NCBI GenBank assembly: GCA_022844485.1
Contig: JALHLQ010000028.1
Location: 1 to 50,813, forward strand
Direction: 5' to 3'
Length of the DNA stretch: 50,813 bases
DNA from: Xanthobacteraceae bacterium
GTDB taxonomy: Bacteria > Pseudomonadota > Alphaproteobacteria > Rhizobiales > Xanthobacteraceae
Shown here: piece by piece, positions 44,261-50,813 of the stretch
How positions within the stretch are numbered: position 1 is the stretch's first letter
How the letters are laid out: the number at the start of each line of letters is the position of its first letter
Program-made: the position numbers and the translations under genes
Notes under the pieces: generated by a model
Told to the model about the DNA's origin: nothing
Seen by the model: only the letters and a program-made list of their open reading frames with translations
Databases searched by the model: none

Positions 44261-44527
44261 TTATTTGGCGCTCTGTCCGGAGAACTGACTTTTGTGCGCC
44301 TTGCTTGGTGTGCCCTTAATTTCCTCAATGATGAGTTGGCAAATTGCCATACCGGGGCGCAATTTAATTGCCAGGGGACCGTGATTGACCAGTTCAAGCT
44401 GAATGGTGCCGGGAAATCCGGCGTGAATGGTTGGTGCTGTGACGTGCACTCCTAGACCAATTCTGGCAAGACCGCTCTTTCCCTCGACGCGGGCGGCGAC
44501 CTTTCCTTTGAAATTTAGGTCGGTCAC
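44261..44527 (-). pseudogene. Truncated dCTP-deaminase-family gene (C-terminal part)
   Basis: The open frame of 88 codons encodes the C-terminal half of a dCTP-deaminase/dUTPase-fold protein: KVAARVEGKSGLARIGLGVHVTAPTIHAGFPGTIQLELVNHGPLAIKLRPGMAICQLIIEEIKGTPSKAHKSQFSGQ. Residues that would be catalytic by family analogy (Ser and Arg in KSGLAR, Glu in IQLEL) are kept, but the N-terminal half is absent. The intact sequence ends where the IS256 terminal repeat begins (44528), so the element removed or displaced the start. The remaining GTG start at 44527 is probably not a real one. It is only distantly similar to the intact relative at 30014. Confidence 0.8.
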
Positions 44528-45940
44528 GTCCCTACTGGTGGTGTAGCTCGGCGGCAGCGAAGCTGCTCGCGAAGCGCGCCATGATAGCGCTGTAGCGAGC
44601 GAGCTGCTTCGCGGTGGTCATCGATGATTCGCCCGGTAGGGTCGGGTTGCTCACACCAACCTGATTCGAGGAAGCACCGATGACCGATGAGAAGATGAAC
44701 CTTCGTGCGCTTGTCGAGAAGACCCCCGACGCCGATCTGCTGCGCGAGATGATCAGCTTTGCCGCCCAACGTCTGAGGGAGTTGGAAGTCGAAGATCTGA
44801 CGGGCGCCGGCTACGGCGAGAAGAGCCCCGGGCGCCTCATTCAGCGCAACGGCTACCGCGAGCGCGATTGGGAGACCCGTGCCGGAACGGTCGAGCTGCG
44901 CATTCCAAAACTGCGCAAGGGGAGCTACTTCCCCGGCTTCCTCGAGCCGCGTCGCATGGCCGAGAAGGCGCTGACGGCGGTGGTGCAAGAAGCCTATGTG
45001 CAGGGCATCTCCACCCGTTCGGTCGACGATCTCGTCCAGGCGATGGGGATGAGCGGCATCTCCAAGAGCCAGGTCAGCCGGCTGTGCGCGGAGATCGACG
45101 AGAAGGTCAAAGCTTTCCTCAACCGGCCGATCGAGGGCGACTGGCCGTACCTGTGGATCGATGCCACCTACGTCAAAGTGCGCCAGAACGGGCGTATCGT
45201 GTCCGTGGCGGTGATCATTGCGGTCGGCGTCAACAGCGACGGCCGGCGCGAGATCCTGGGGATGGATATCGGCCCCTCTGAGGCCGAGACGTTCTGGACC
45301 GCATTCTTGCGCAAGCTCGCTCGCCGCGGCCTGCGCGGCGTCAAGCTGGTGATCTCCGATGCGCACGAGGGCATCAAGGCCGCCGTCGCCAAGGTGCTGC
45401 ACGCTACTTGGCAGCGCTGCCGCGTGCACTTCATGCGCAATGCTCTGGCCTATGCCGGCAAGAGCGGCCGCCGCGTCGTCTCCGCCTTCATCGCCACCGC
45501 CTTCGCCCAGGACGACGCCGAGGCCGCCAAGGGTCAGTGGCGCCGCGTCGCGGACCAGCTGCGTCCCAAGCTGTGCAAGCTCGCATCCTTCCTGGATGAA
45601 GCCGAAGCCGACGTGCTCGCCTACATGACTTTCCCGGCCGCCCACCGCGCCAAGCTGCACTCGACCAACCCGCTCGAGCGCGTCAACGGCGAGATCAAGC
45701 GGCGCACCGAGGTCGTCGGCATCTTCCCCAATGAGGACGCCATCGTTCGTCTGGTCGGCGCGATCCTGCTCGAACAGAACGATGAATGGGCGGTCCAGCG
45801 CGCCCGCTACATGACCCTGGAAACCATCGCTCCCTTGAGCGATGATCACTCCGTCAGCTTCCCGGCACTCGCCGGCTGACCGATCCGGCCCATGCCGGCA
45901 CTCGCGGTGATCCGCCGCCAGTTACACCACGCCGAGGGAC
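44528..45940 (+). mobile_element. IS256-family insertion sequence
   Basis: The element is defined by imperfect terminal inverted repeats: left GTCCCTACTGGTGGTGTAG at 44528 and right, read from the other end, GTCCCTCGGCGTGGTGTAA at 45940. It is about 1.41 kb with one intact transposase gene. The flanking bases (TCGGTCAC before, ACGACCTC after) are not a duplication, unlike the 8-9 bp expected for a simple insertion. It is bounded left by half a dCTP-deaminase gene and right by a different broken gene, so adjacent DNA has been lost or recombined. Confidence 0.85.
44680..45879 (+). CDS. IS256-family transposase
   Basis: A 399-residue mutator-type DDE transposase, apparently intact. The catalytic positions are recognisable: [10 protein letters not shown] (first Asp), [13 protein letters not shown] (second Asp), and [14 protein letters not shown] (Glu). 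The Cys/His region [10 protein letters not shown] is typical of the IS256/Mutator group. The start at ATG 44680 has GAGGAA ahead. It lies inside the terminal repeats at 44528 and 45940. Confidence 0.95.
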   Translation: MTDEKMNLRALVEKTPDADLLREMISFAAQRLRELEVEDLTGAGYGEKSPGRLIQRNGYRERDWETRAGTVELRIPKLRKGSYFPGFLEPRRMAEKALTAVVQEAYVQGISTRSVDDLVQAMGMSGISKSQVSRLCAEIDEKVKAFLNRPIEGDWPYLWIDATYVKVRQNGRIVSVAVIIAVGVNSDGRREILGMDIGPSEAETFWTAFLRKLARRGLRGVKLVISDAHEGIKAAVAKVLHATWQRCRVHFMRNALAYAGKSGRRVVSAFIATAFAQDDAEAAKGQWRRVADQLRPKLCKLASFLDEAEADVLAYMTFPAAHRAKLHSTNPLERVNGEIKRRTEVVGIFPNEDAIVRLVGAILLEQNDEWAVQRARYMTLETIAPLSDDHSVSFPALAG

Positions 45941-46003
45941 ACGACCTCTTCAACGTCAATCACGGGCGGGTCAGCGAAGCGATCAAGGGTAAGCGAAGCT
46001 AAT
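45941..46003 (+). pseudogene. Remnant of a helix-turn-helix-like gene, cut by the IS
   Basis: Right after the IS end a frame reads HDLFNVNHGRVSEAIKGKRS and stops. The N-V-N-x-G-R-V-S-E pattern resembles the end of small helix-turn-helix proteins frequent in phage-like regions. The upstream part is missing. Only about 20 residues support this. Confidence 0.4.
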
Positions 46004-46035
46004 TGTAGTGTGGCCGTAGAGCGCAGAATTCGGTG

Positions 46036-46067
46036 CTGCACAAAAACTCTCTGACCTGCACAAAAAC
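46036..46067. repeat. Two CTGCACAAAAAC direct repeats, 20 bp apart
   Basis: CTGCACAAAAAC occurs at 46036-46047 and 46056-46067, in the same orientation with exact 20-base periodicity, about two helical turns. They lie between the broken HTH gene and the right direct repeat, and may be a binding site or part of an integration site. Confidence 0.5.
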
Positions 46068-46099
46068 CCAACTGAATTTCTGGGTTATTGCGCAAAGCC

Positions 46100-46157
46100 C
46101 CCGCAAGGGGAGAGGGCGCGAGATGCGAGCCTCGTTTTTTTTGACGCAGGAGCGCTA
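46100..46157. repeat. Right direct repeat of the IS256 segment
   Basis: CCCGCAAGGGGAGAGGGCGCGAGA (46100-46123) repeats 44212-44235, and GACGCAGGAGCGCTA (46143-46157) repeats 44234-44248. The right copy has about 20 extra bases, including a run of eight T, between the two blocks. The CTA at the end is the stop of the DUF6165 gene on the minus strand. Confidence 0.75.
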
Positions 46158-46547
46158 ATCATACGCGGCGTAGGATTTTTCCTCGACCAGGTCCGAGCCG
46201 ACGAGCGCGTCGATCTCGCGCTTCTTGGCCGCGCGGCGATCATTGGTGCGGTAGACGGCGCGCGCAAGCTCGACGAAGCGCGAGCCGAAATCGCGCATCC
46301 GCTCGCAGTCGCGGATGTCGTCCTCGATCCGCCAGAGCTCTTCGTTGATGGCGCGGAGCGAGGCTTTCAGCGCCGCAAGACCGGGCGCGCTCTTCGCCAG
46401 TGGCGCGAGCCTGCCGTTGAGCAAGGCCAGTTCGCGCCTGACATTGTCGAGCTTGGCCGGGTCGGTGATGCGTTCCGACTTGATCTCGAGGATGGTCACC
46501 TTGTCGACGAGCTCGCCCATCGACACCGGGACCTCGATGCGCCCCAT
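46155..46547 (-). CDS. DUF6165 family protein
   Basis: A 130-residue protein from ATG 46547, whose first base overlaps the greA stop (TGATG). [44 protein letters not shown] is characteristic of the family: a short domain with an alpha-helical coiled part, INEELWRIEDDIRDCERMRDFGSRFVELARAVYRTNDRRAAKKREI. No signal peptide. It is coupled to greA, though the family has no known role in transcription. The start 9 bases upstream (46556) is the alternative. Confidence 0.85.
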   Translation of the reverse strand: MGRIEVPVSMGELVDKVTILEIKSERITDPAKLDNVRRELALLNGRLAPLAKSAPGLAALKASLRAINEELWRIEDDIRDCERMRDFGSRFVELARAVYRTNDRRAAKKREIDALVGSDLVEEKSYAAYD

Positions 46548-47020
46548 CAGCGCCACTCGACCTTGACGACCTCATAGGCTTTCGCGCCGGCCGGAGTCAC
46601 CACCTCGACGGAGGCGCCCTTCTTCTTGCCGACGAGCGCGCGCGCCAGCGGCGAACTGATCGAGATCCGGCCCTTTTTCGCGTCGGCCTCGGGCTCGCCG
46701 ACGATCTGCCACACCTGCTTCTTGTCGGTGTCCTCGTCGATCAGCGTCACCGTCGCGCCGAACTTCACCGTTTCACCGGAGAGCTTCGAAACGTCGATGA
46801 CCTCCGCGCGCGCGAGCTTGTCTTCGAGCTCGACGATGCGGCTTTCATTGTGGGCCTGAACTTCCTTGGCGGCGTGATATTCCGCGTTCTCGGACAGGTC
46901 GCCGTGCGTGCGCGCCTCGGAAATCTGCTGGATGATCCGCGGCCGCTCCACCTGCTGCCGATGCTTGAGCTCGGTCTCAAGCGCGACATAGCCGGCAGCC
47001 GTCATCGGGATCTTTTCCAT
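46547..47020 (-). CDS. greA: Transcription elongation factor GreA
   Basis: A 157-residue protein, the normal family length. [55 protein letters not shown] is the coiled-coil domain, including the [14 protein letters not shown] tip loop with its two acidic residues. The C-terminal domain ([21 protein letters not shown]) binds RNA polymerase. It rescues backtracked polymerase by stimulating transcript cleavage. GAAGGA precedes ATG 47020. carB lies 111 bases upstream on the same strand. Confidence 0.97.
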   Translation of the reverse strand: MEKIPMTAAGYVALETELKHRQQVERPRIIQQISEARTHGDLSENAEYHAAKEVQAHNESRIVELEDKLARAEVIDVSKLSGETVKFGATVTLIDEDTDKKQVWQIVGEPEADAKKGRISISSPLARALVGKKKGASVEVVTPAGAKAYEVVKVEWR

Positions 47021-47131
47021 CGTCCTTCACCTTGTGTCGCAAAACTGAAAAAACTTCGACCGCGGGACGAGTTGATGCCCCACGATCGGAAAGCCTTCCC
47101 CTGCTCCTGCCGTGGCTGCCGGCGAGCCGCT

Positions 47132-50100
47132 TCAGGATGCACCCTCAAAGTAGCTCTGCAATGCCCGGACTTCGAGATCGCCCTCGAAATGGGCTTTGAT
47201 CCCGTGGGCGGCAGCGATGGCCCCGGAAAGAGTGGTGTAGTACGGCACTTTATGCAAGAGGGCCGCCCGGCGGAGGGAGCGGCTGTCGGAAATGGCGGTC
47301 AGGCCTTCCGTTGTGTTGAAAACGAGCTGGACATCGCCGTTCTTGATGTGATCGAGAATGTGCGGGCGACCCTCCGGCACCTTGTTAACTTTTTCGGCTC
47401 TCAGACCCTGTTCGGCCAGATAGCGTTGCGTCCCCGACGTGGCGATCACCCGGAAGCCCAGCGAGTCGAGGAGCCGCATGGCCTCCAGGATGCGCGGCTT
47501 GTCGCCGTCGCGGACCGACACAAAAACGGTTCCCGCGCGCGGCAAAATTGAGCCGGCGCCAAGCTGGCTTTTCGCGTAAGCGATCGCGTAGTCGCGGTCG
47601 AGGCCCATGACCTCGCCGGTCGAACGCATCTCCGGCCCCAATATGGTATCGACGCCGGGGAAGCGCGCGAAGGGAAACACGGCCTCCTTGACCCCGAAAT
47701 GCCGGAAGCGCGGCGGCGCGAGCTTGAAGCTTGCGAGCGTCTCGCCCGCCATGATGCGCGCGGCGATCTTCGCGATCGGCGTTCCGATGACTTTCGCGAC
47801 AAACGGCACGGTGCGGGAGGCGCGCGGGTTCACTTCGAGCACATAGATGTCGCCGTCCTTGATGGCGTATTGCACGTTCATCAGCCCGCCGACGTTGAGC
47901 GCGAGCGCCAGCGCTCTCGTTTCGCGCTCGAGTTCCTCGATCTTGTCCGGCGAGAGCGAATGGGGGGGAAGCGAGCAGGCCGAGTCGCCGGAGTGAATGC
48001 CGGCTTCCTCGATATGCTCCATCACCCCGGCGATGAACGCGTCCTTGCCGTCGCAGAGGCAATCGACGTCCACCTCGATCGCATCGGACAGGTAGCGGTC
48101 GATAAGCAGCGGCCGCTTGTCGGAGACCACGAGTTCGGAGGGGCGGTCGAGATCGGCAGCGAGGCGCTTGATGTAGCGGTCGAGCTGGGCGCCTTCGTGC
48201 ACGATCTCCATCGCGCGGCCTCCCAGCACGTAGGACGGGCGGATGACGATCGGATAGCCGATCGAGTCCGCGATCGCGCGCGCCTCTTGCGGGCTCTTCG
48301 CGATGCCGCTTTCGGGCTGGCGCAGCTTCAACGTGTCCAGCAGGCGCTTGAAGCGGTCGCGGTCCTCGGCGAGGTCGATGGCGTCGGGAGAGGTGCCGAG
48401 GATCGGCACGTCCGCTTTTTCCAGCGGTTCGGCCAGCTTGAGCGGCGTCTGTCCGCCGAACTGGACGATGACGCCGTGCAGGTTGCCGTTCGCCCGTTCG
48501 GTCTCGATGATCTCCAGCACGTCCTCAGCCGTGAGAGGCTCGAAATAAAGACGGTCGGAGGTGTCGTAGTCGGTCGAGACCGTTTCCGGATTGCAGTTGA
48601 CCATGATGGTCTCGTAGCCGACGTCGCGCAGCGCGAAGGACGCATGACAGCAGCAGTAGTCGAACTCGATGCCTTGCCCGATGCGATTGGGCCCGCCGCC
48701 CAGGATGACGACCTTCCTTTTGTCCGAAGGCCGCGCTTCGCAGGCGGGCGCGCCGAAAAACGGCGTCTCGTAGGTCGAGTACATGTAAGCCGTGGGCGAA
48801 GCGAACTCGGCCGCGCAGGTGTCGATGCGCTTGAACACGGGCCGCACCCCGAGCGCGCGGCGCCGATCACGGACAGACTCGGCGGATTGGCCGGCGAGCT
48901 TTGCAAGCCGCGCATCGGAGAAGCCCATCGCCTTCAGCCGGCGAAACGCGCCAGGCGCATCCGGCAGGCCGCTGGCGCGGATATCGGTCTCCGCGTCGAC
49001 GATGCCGCGGATCTGATCGAGGAACCAGGGATCGATCCTGCAGCTCGCATGGATGAGATCGTTGGCCGCGCCGAGCCGCATCGCCTGAGCGACCTTCAAC
49101 AGACGATCGGGGGTCGGCGCGCCCAGCGCGGCACGGATCGCGTTCTTGTCGTCGCCTTCGCCGATGCCGTCGATGTGGATCTCGTCGAAGCCGGTGAGGC
49201 CGGTTTCCATCGAGCGCAGCGCCTTCTGCAGCGACTCCTGAAACGTGCGGCCGATCGCCATCGCCTCGCCGACGGACTTCATCGAGGTGGTGAGCGTCGG
49301 CTCGGCGCCGGGGAATTTCTCGAAGGCAAAGCGCGGGATCTTGGTGACGACGTAGTCGATCGTCGGCTCGAAGGAGGCGGGCGTCGCGCCGCCCGTGATG
49401 TCGTTGGCGATTTCGTCGAGCGTGTAGCCGACGGCGAGCTTCGCCGCGACCTTGGCGATGGGAAAGCCGGTCGCCTTCGAGGCAAGCGCGGAGGAGCGCG
49501 ACACGCGCGGGTTCATCTCGATGATCACCAGGCGGCCGTCGGCGGGATTGACCGCGAACTGCACGTTCGATCCGCCGGTCTCGACACCGATCTCGCGCAA
49601 CACCGCGATCGAGGCGTCGCGCATGACCTGGTATTCCTTGTCGGTCAGCGTGAGCGCGGGCGCGATCGTGATCGAGTCGCCCGTGTGCACGCCCATCGGA
49701 TCGAGATTCTCGATCGAGCAGATGATGATGCAGTTGTCGTTCTTGTCGCGAACGACCTCCATCTCGAACTCTTTCCAGCCGAGCACGGACTCCTCGATCA
49801 GCACCTCGTTGGTCGGCGAGGCGTCGAGGCCGCGTTCGACGATGTCGAGGAATTCGGACTTCGTATAGGCAATGCCGCCGCCGGTACCGCCGAGCGTGAA
49901 GGAGGGGCGAATGATGGCGGGCAAGCCGACGACATCGAGAGCCTCCAGCGCCTCGATCAGCGCCTTGTCGGCATAGCGCTTGCGCCGCTCGGGCTCGTCG
50001 CGCTCCCAGTTTCGCTCGAACTCGGCCGTCAGCTTCTTGCGTTCCTCCGCCGGCACGGCGAGCGCGGCGATCCGCGCGAGCTCGGCCTTGTGCCGCTCGC

Positions 50101-50575
50101 GGTCCGCCTTCTTCACGTCGGAGGCGTTGGCGAGGCGCGAGCGCGGCGTCTCCAGGCCGATTTTGCCCATGGCCTCGCGGAAAAGCTGGCGGTCCTCGGC
50201 CTTGTCGATCGCTTCTGCCGTGGCGCCGATCATCTCGACGCCGAATTTGTCCAGCACGCCCATGCGGCGGAGCGACAGCGCGGTGTTCAGCGCCGTCTGC
50301 CCGCCCATGGTGGGCAAGAGCGCGTCCGGGCGCTCCTTCTCGATGATCTTGGCGACGATCTCCGGCGTGATCGGCTCGATGTAGGTCGCGTCCGCCAGAT
50401 CCGGGTCGGTCATGATGGTCGCCGGATTGGAATTGACGAGGATCACGCGGTAGCCCTCGGCTTTGAGCGCCTTGCAGGCCTGCGTGCCGGAGTAGTCGAA
50501 TTCGCAGGCCTGGCCGATCACGATCGGCCCGGCCCCGATGATCAGGATCGAGTGGATGTCGGTGCGTCTGGGCAT
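47132..50575 (-). CDS. carB: Carbamoyl-phosphate synthase large subunit
   Basis: A 1147-residue protein starting [37 protein letters not shown]. Both ATP-grasp halves are present: [16 protein letters not shown] and [39 protein letters not shown] in the first, [18 protein letters not shown] and [17 protein letters not shown] in the second, with the repeated [18 protein letters not shown] motif between. The C-terminal MGS-like domain ([17 protein letters not shown]...VINTTEG-like VFNTTEG) is the allosteric part. It makes carbamoyl phosphate for arginine and pyrimidine synthesis with CarA, which is not in the window. A hairpin with a T run lies 21 bases before its start. Confidence 0.98.
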   Translation of the reverse strand: MPRRTDIHSILIIGAGPIVIGQACEFDYSGTQACKALKAEGYRVILVNSNPATIMTDPDLADATYIEPITPEIVAKIIEKERPDALLPTMGGQTALNTALSLRRMGVLDKFGVEMIGATAEAIDKAEDRQLFREAMGKIGLETPRSRLANASDVKKADRERHKAELARIAALAVPAEERKKLTAEFERNWERDEPERRKRYADKALIEALEALDVVGLPAIIRPSFTLGGTGGGIAYTKSEFLDIVERGLDASPTNEVLIEESVLGWKEFEMEVVRDKNDNCIIICSIENLDPMGVHTGDSITIAPALTLTDKEYQVMRDASIAVLREIGVETGGSNVQFAVNPADGRLVIIEMNPRVSRSSALASKATGFPIAKVAAKLAVGYTLDEIANDITGGATPASFEPTIDYVVTKIPRFAFEKFPGAEPTLTTSMKSVGEAMAIGRTFQESLQKALRSMETGLTGFDEIHIDGIGEGDDKNAIRAALGAPTPDRLLKVAQAMRLGAANDLIHASCRIDPWFLDQIRGIVDAETDIRASGLPDAPGAFRRLKAMGFSDARLAKLAGQSAESVRDRRRALGVRPVFKRIDTCAAEFASPTAYMYSTYETPFFGAPACEARPSDKRKVVILGGGPNRIGQGIEFDYCCCHASFALRDVGYETIMVNCNPETVSTDYDTSDRLYFEPLTAEDVLEIIETERANGNLHGVIVQFGGQTPLKLAEPLEKADVPILGTSPDAIDLAEDRDRFKRLLDTLKLRQPESGIAKSPQEARAIADSIGYPIVIRPSYVLGGRAMEIVHEGAQLDRYIKRLAADLDRPSELVVSDKRPLLIDRYLSDAIEVDVDCLCDGKDAFIAGVMEHIEEAGIHSGDSACSLPPHSLSPDKIEELERETRALALALNVGGLMNVQYAIKDGDIYVLEVNPRASRTVPFVAKVIGTPIAKIAARIMAGETLASFKLAPPRFRHFGVKEAVFPFARFPGVDTILGPEMRSTGEVMGLDRDYAIAYAKSQLGAGSILPRAGTVFVSVRDGDKPRILEAMRLLDSLGFRVIATSGTQRYLAEQGLRAEKVNKVPEGRPHILDHIKNGDVQLVFNTTEGLTAISDSRSLRRAALLHKVPYYTTLSGAIAAAHGIKAHFEGDLEVRALQSYFEGAS

Positions 50576-50595
50576 CGGCTCACTTTGCTGGGCAC

Positions 50596-50622
50596 AAAAA
50601 AAGGGCGCGCCTTCGCGCGTCC
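50596..50622 (-). terminator. Terminator-like hairpin just upstream of carB
   Basis: On the minus strand GGACGCGC and GCGCGCCC (one G-T pair) form an 8-bp stem with a four-base GAAG loop, followed by seven T. It lies only 21 bases ahead of the carB start, so it either ends a transcript from upstream or acts as an attenuator of carB. Confidence 0.7.
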
Positions 50623-50703
50623 TTCCTGCCCGGCGTCAGGGCCAAGCCCCGCGCGCGGTGGTTCTAGTGCAGAATTCGCGGGGAGGGAAGGGGCTGTCCG
50701 GGC

Positions 50704-50813
50704 TCAGCACATATGAGACGCGGGGGTCTCGTTGGCTCGGCGTCGTTTGAGGTACTCGGAGGGCGTGAGGCCGGCAAGGGCTCCGTGCGGCCTGTGGTGA
50801 TTGTAGAGATGCT
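50704..50813 (-). CDS. IS3-family transposase, C-terminal part
   Basis: The minus strand from the window edge reads HLYNHHRPHGALAGLTPSEYLKRRRANETPASHMC and stops at 50704. YNHHRPHGALAGLTPSEYL is a diagnostic end of IS3-family OrfB integrases. The element's end should lie within the 40 bases beyond the stop (about 50668-50703), but I could not fix it. The rest of the transposase is outside the window. The position shows an IS close to the carB promoter. Confidence 0.88.
   Translation of the reverse strand, partial: HLYNHHRPHGALAGLTPSEYLKRRRANETPASHMC

Noticed and set aside
46125..46142. Plus-strand terminator before the eight-T run
   Set aside because: The stem is only four base pairs (CGAG/CTCG) with an eight-base loop, too weak for an intrinsic terminator.
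47699..50716. A 1005-codon open frame on the plus strand, antisense to carB
   Set aside because: It mirrors carB codons; carB is a full-length, fully recognisable gene and the antisense product has Arg/Asp/Val-rich composition typical of shadow frames.

Overview
The window is GC-rich chromosomal DNA that looks like an alphaproteobacterium of the Hyphomicrobiales (Bradyrhizobium / Xanthobacteraceae type). The evidence is the gene content and style: UvrB with a long N-terminal extension, carB-greA order, several Bug-type solute receptors without their membrane partners, DUF992, DUF2336, a CheB-CheR-PAS-histidine kinase fusion, and abundant short palindromic repeats between genes. The genus is an inference; there is no rRNA, and I found no tRNA.

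Left part (1-12.9 kb): a secreted-protein 5' end and a GYD-domain protein; then a lower-GC restriction-modification cassette (BglII/BstYI-like endonuclease with a divergent MT-A70 adenine methyltransferase) that appears to have cut a toxin gene a few codons after its start, leaving its antitoxin. Next come a repetitive basic secreted protein, a cluster of palindromic repeats, uvrB (which carries two in-frame copies of that repeat type), an exported DUF1800/DUF1501 pair, a Bug receptor, a small Cys-rich secreted protein, a second Bug receptor broken by a one-base frameshift, and a metallo-beta-lactamase-fold hydrolase.

Middle part (12.9-29.5 kb): a single-domain response regulator behind a CheB-CheR-PAS-HWE kinase gene that is also broken by one base in a C run; a small membrane protein; a class I methyltransferase; a REP-type repeat array; a PQQ-type sugar dehydrogenase; DUF2336; a glutathione S-transferase; a third Bug receptor; an aspartate aminotransferase; DUF992; an EF-G paralogue; a receiver-EAL protein; and msrP.

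A small, lower-GC island (29.5-30.8 kb) is bracketed by two copies of a palindromic repeat. It holds an exact alphaproteobacterial LexA-type box (GTTC-N7-GTTC), three GTTAA repeats at 11-bp spacing, a nested stem-loop, an unknown 88-aa gene and a dCTP-deaminase-family gene. A second, truncated dCTP-deaminase-family gene lies at 44.3 kb against an IS256-type element, in a segment bracketed by direct repeats. These two loci are the best candidates for something undescribed.

Right part (31-50.8 kb): a LysR regulator coupled to trxB; a large Gly-rich autotransporter; a tandem winged-helix protein; a tightly packed Lrp / AtuA-like / AtuA-like small subunit / Bug receptor / glycosyltransferase 9 operon; a ToxR-like regulator with TPRs; the IS256 segment; then DUF6165, greA and carB on the minus strand, with a terminator-like hairpin just upstream of carB and the 3' end of an IS3-family transposase at the window edge.

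All coordinates, frames and motifs were read by eye. Family assignments come from recognising conserved motifs; no database search was run.
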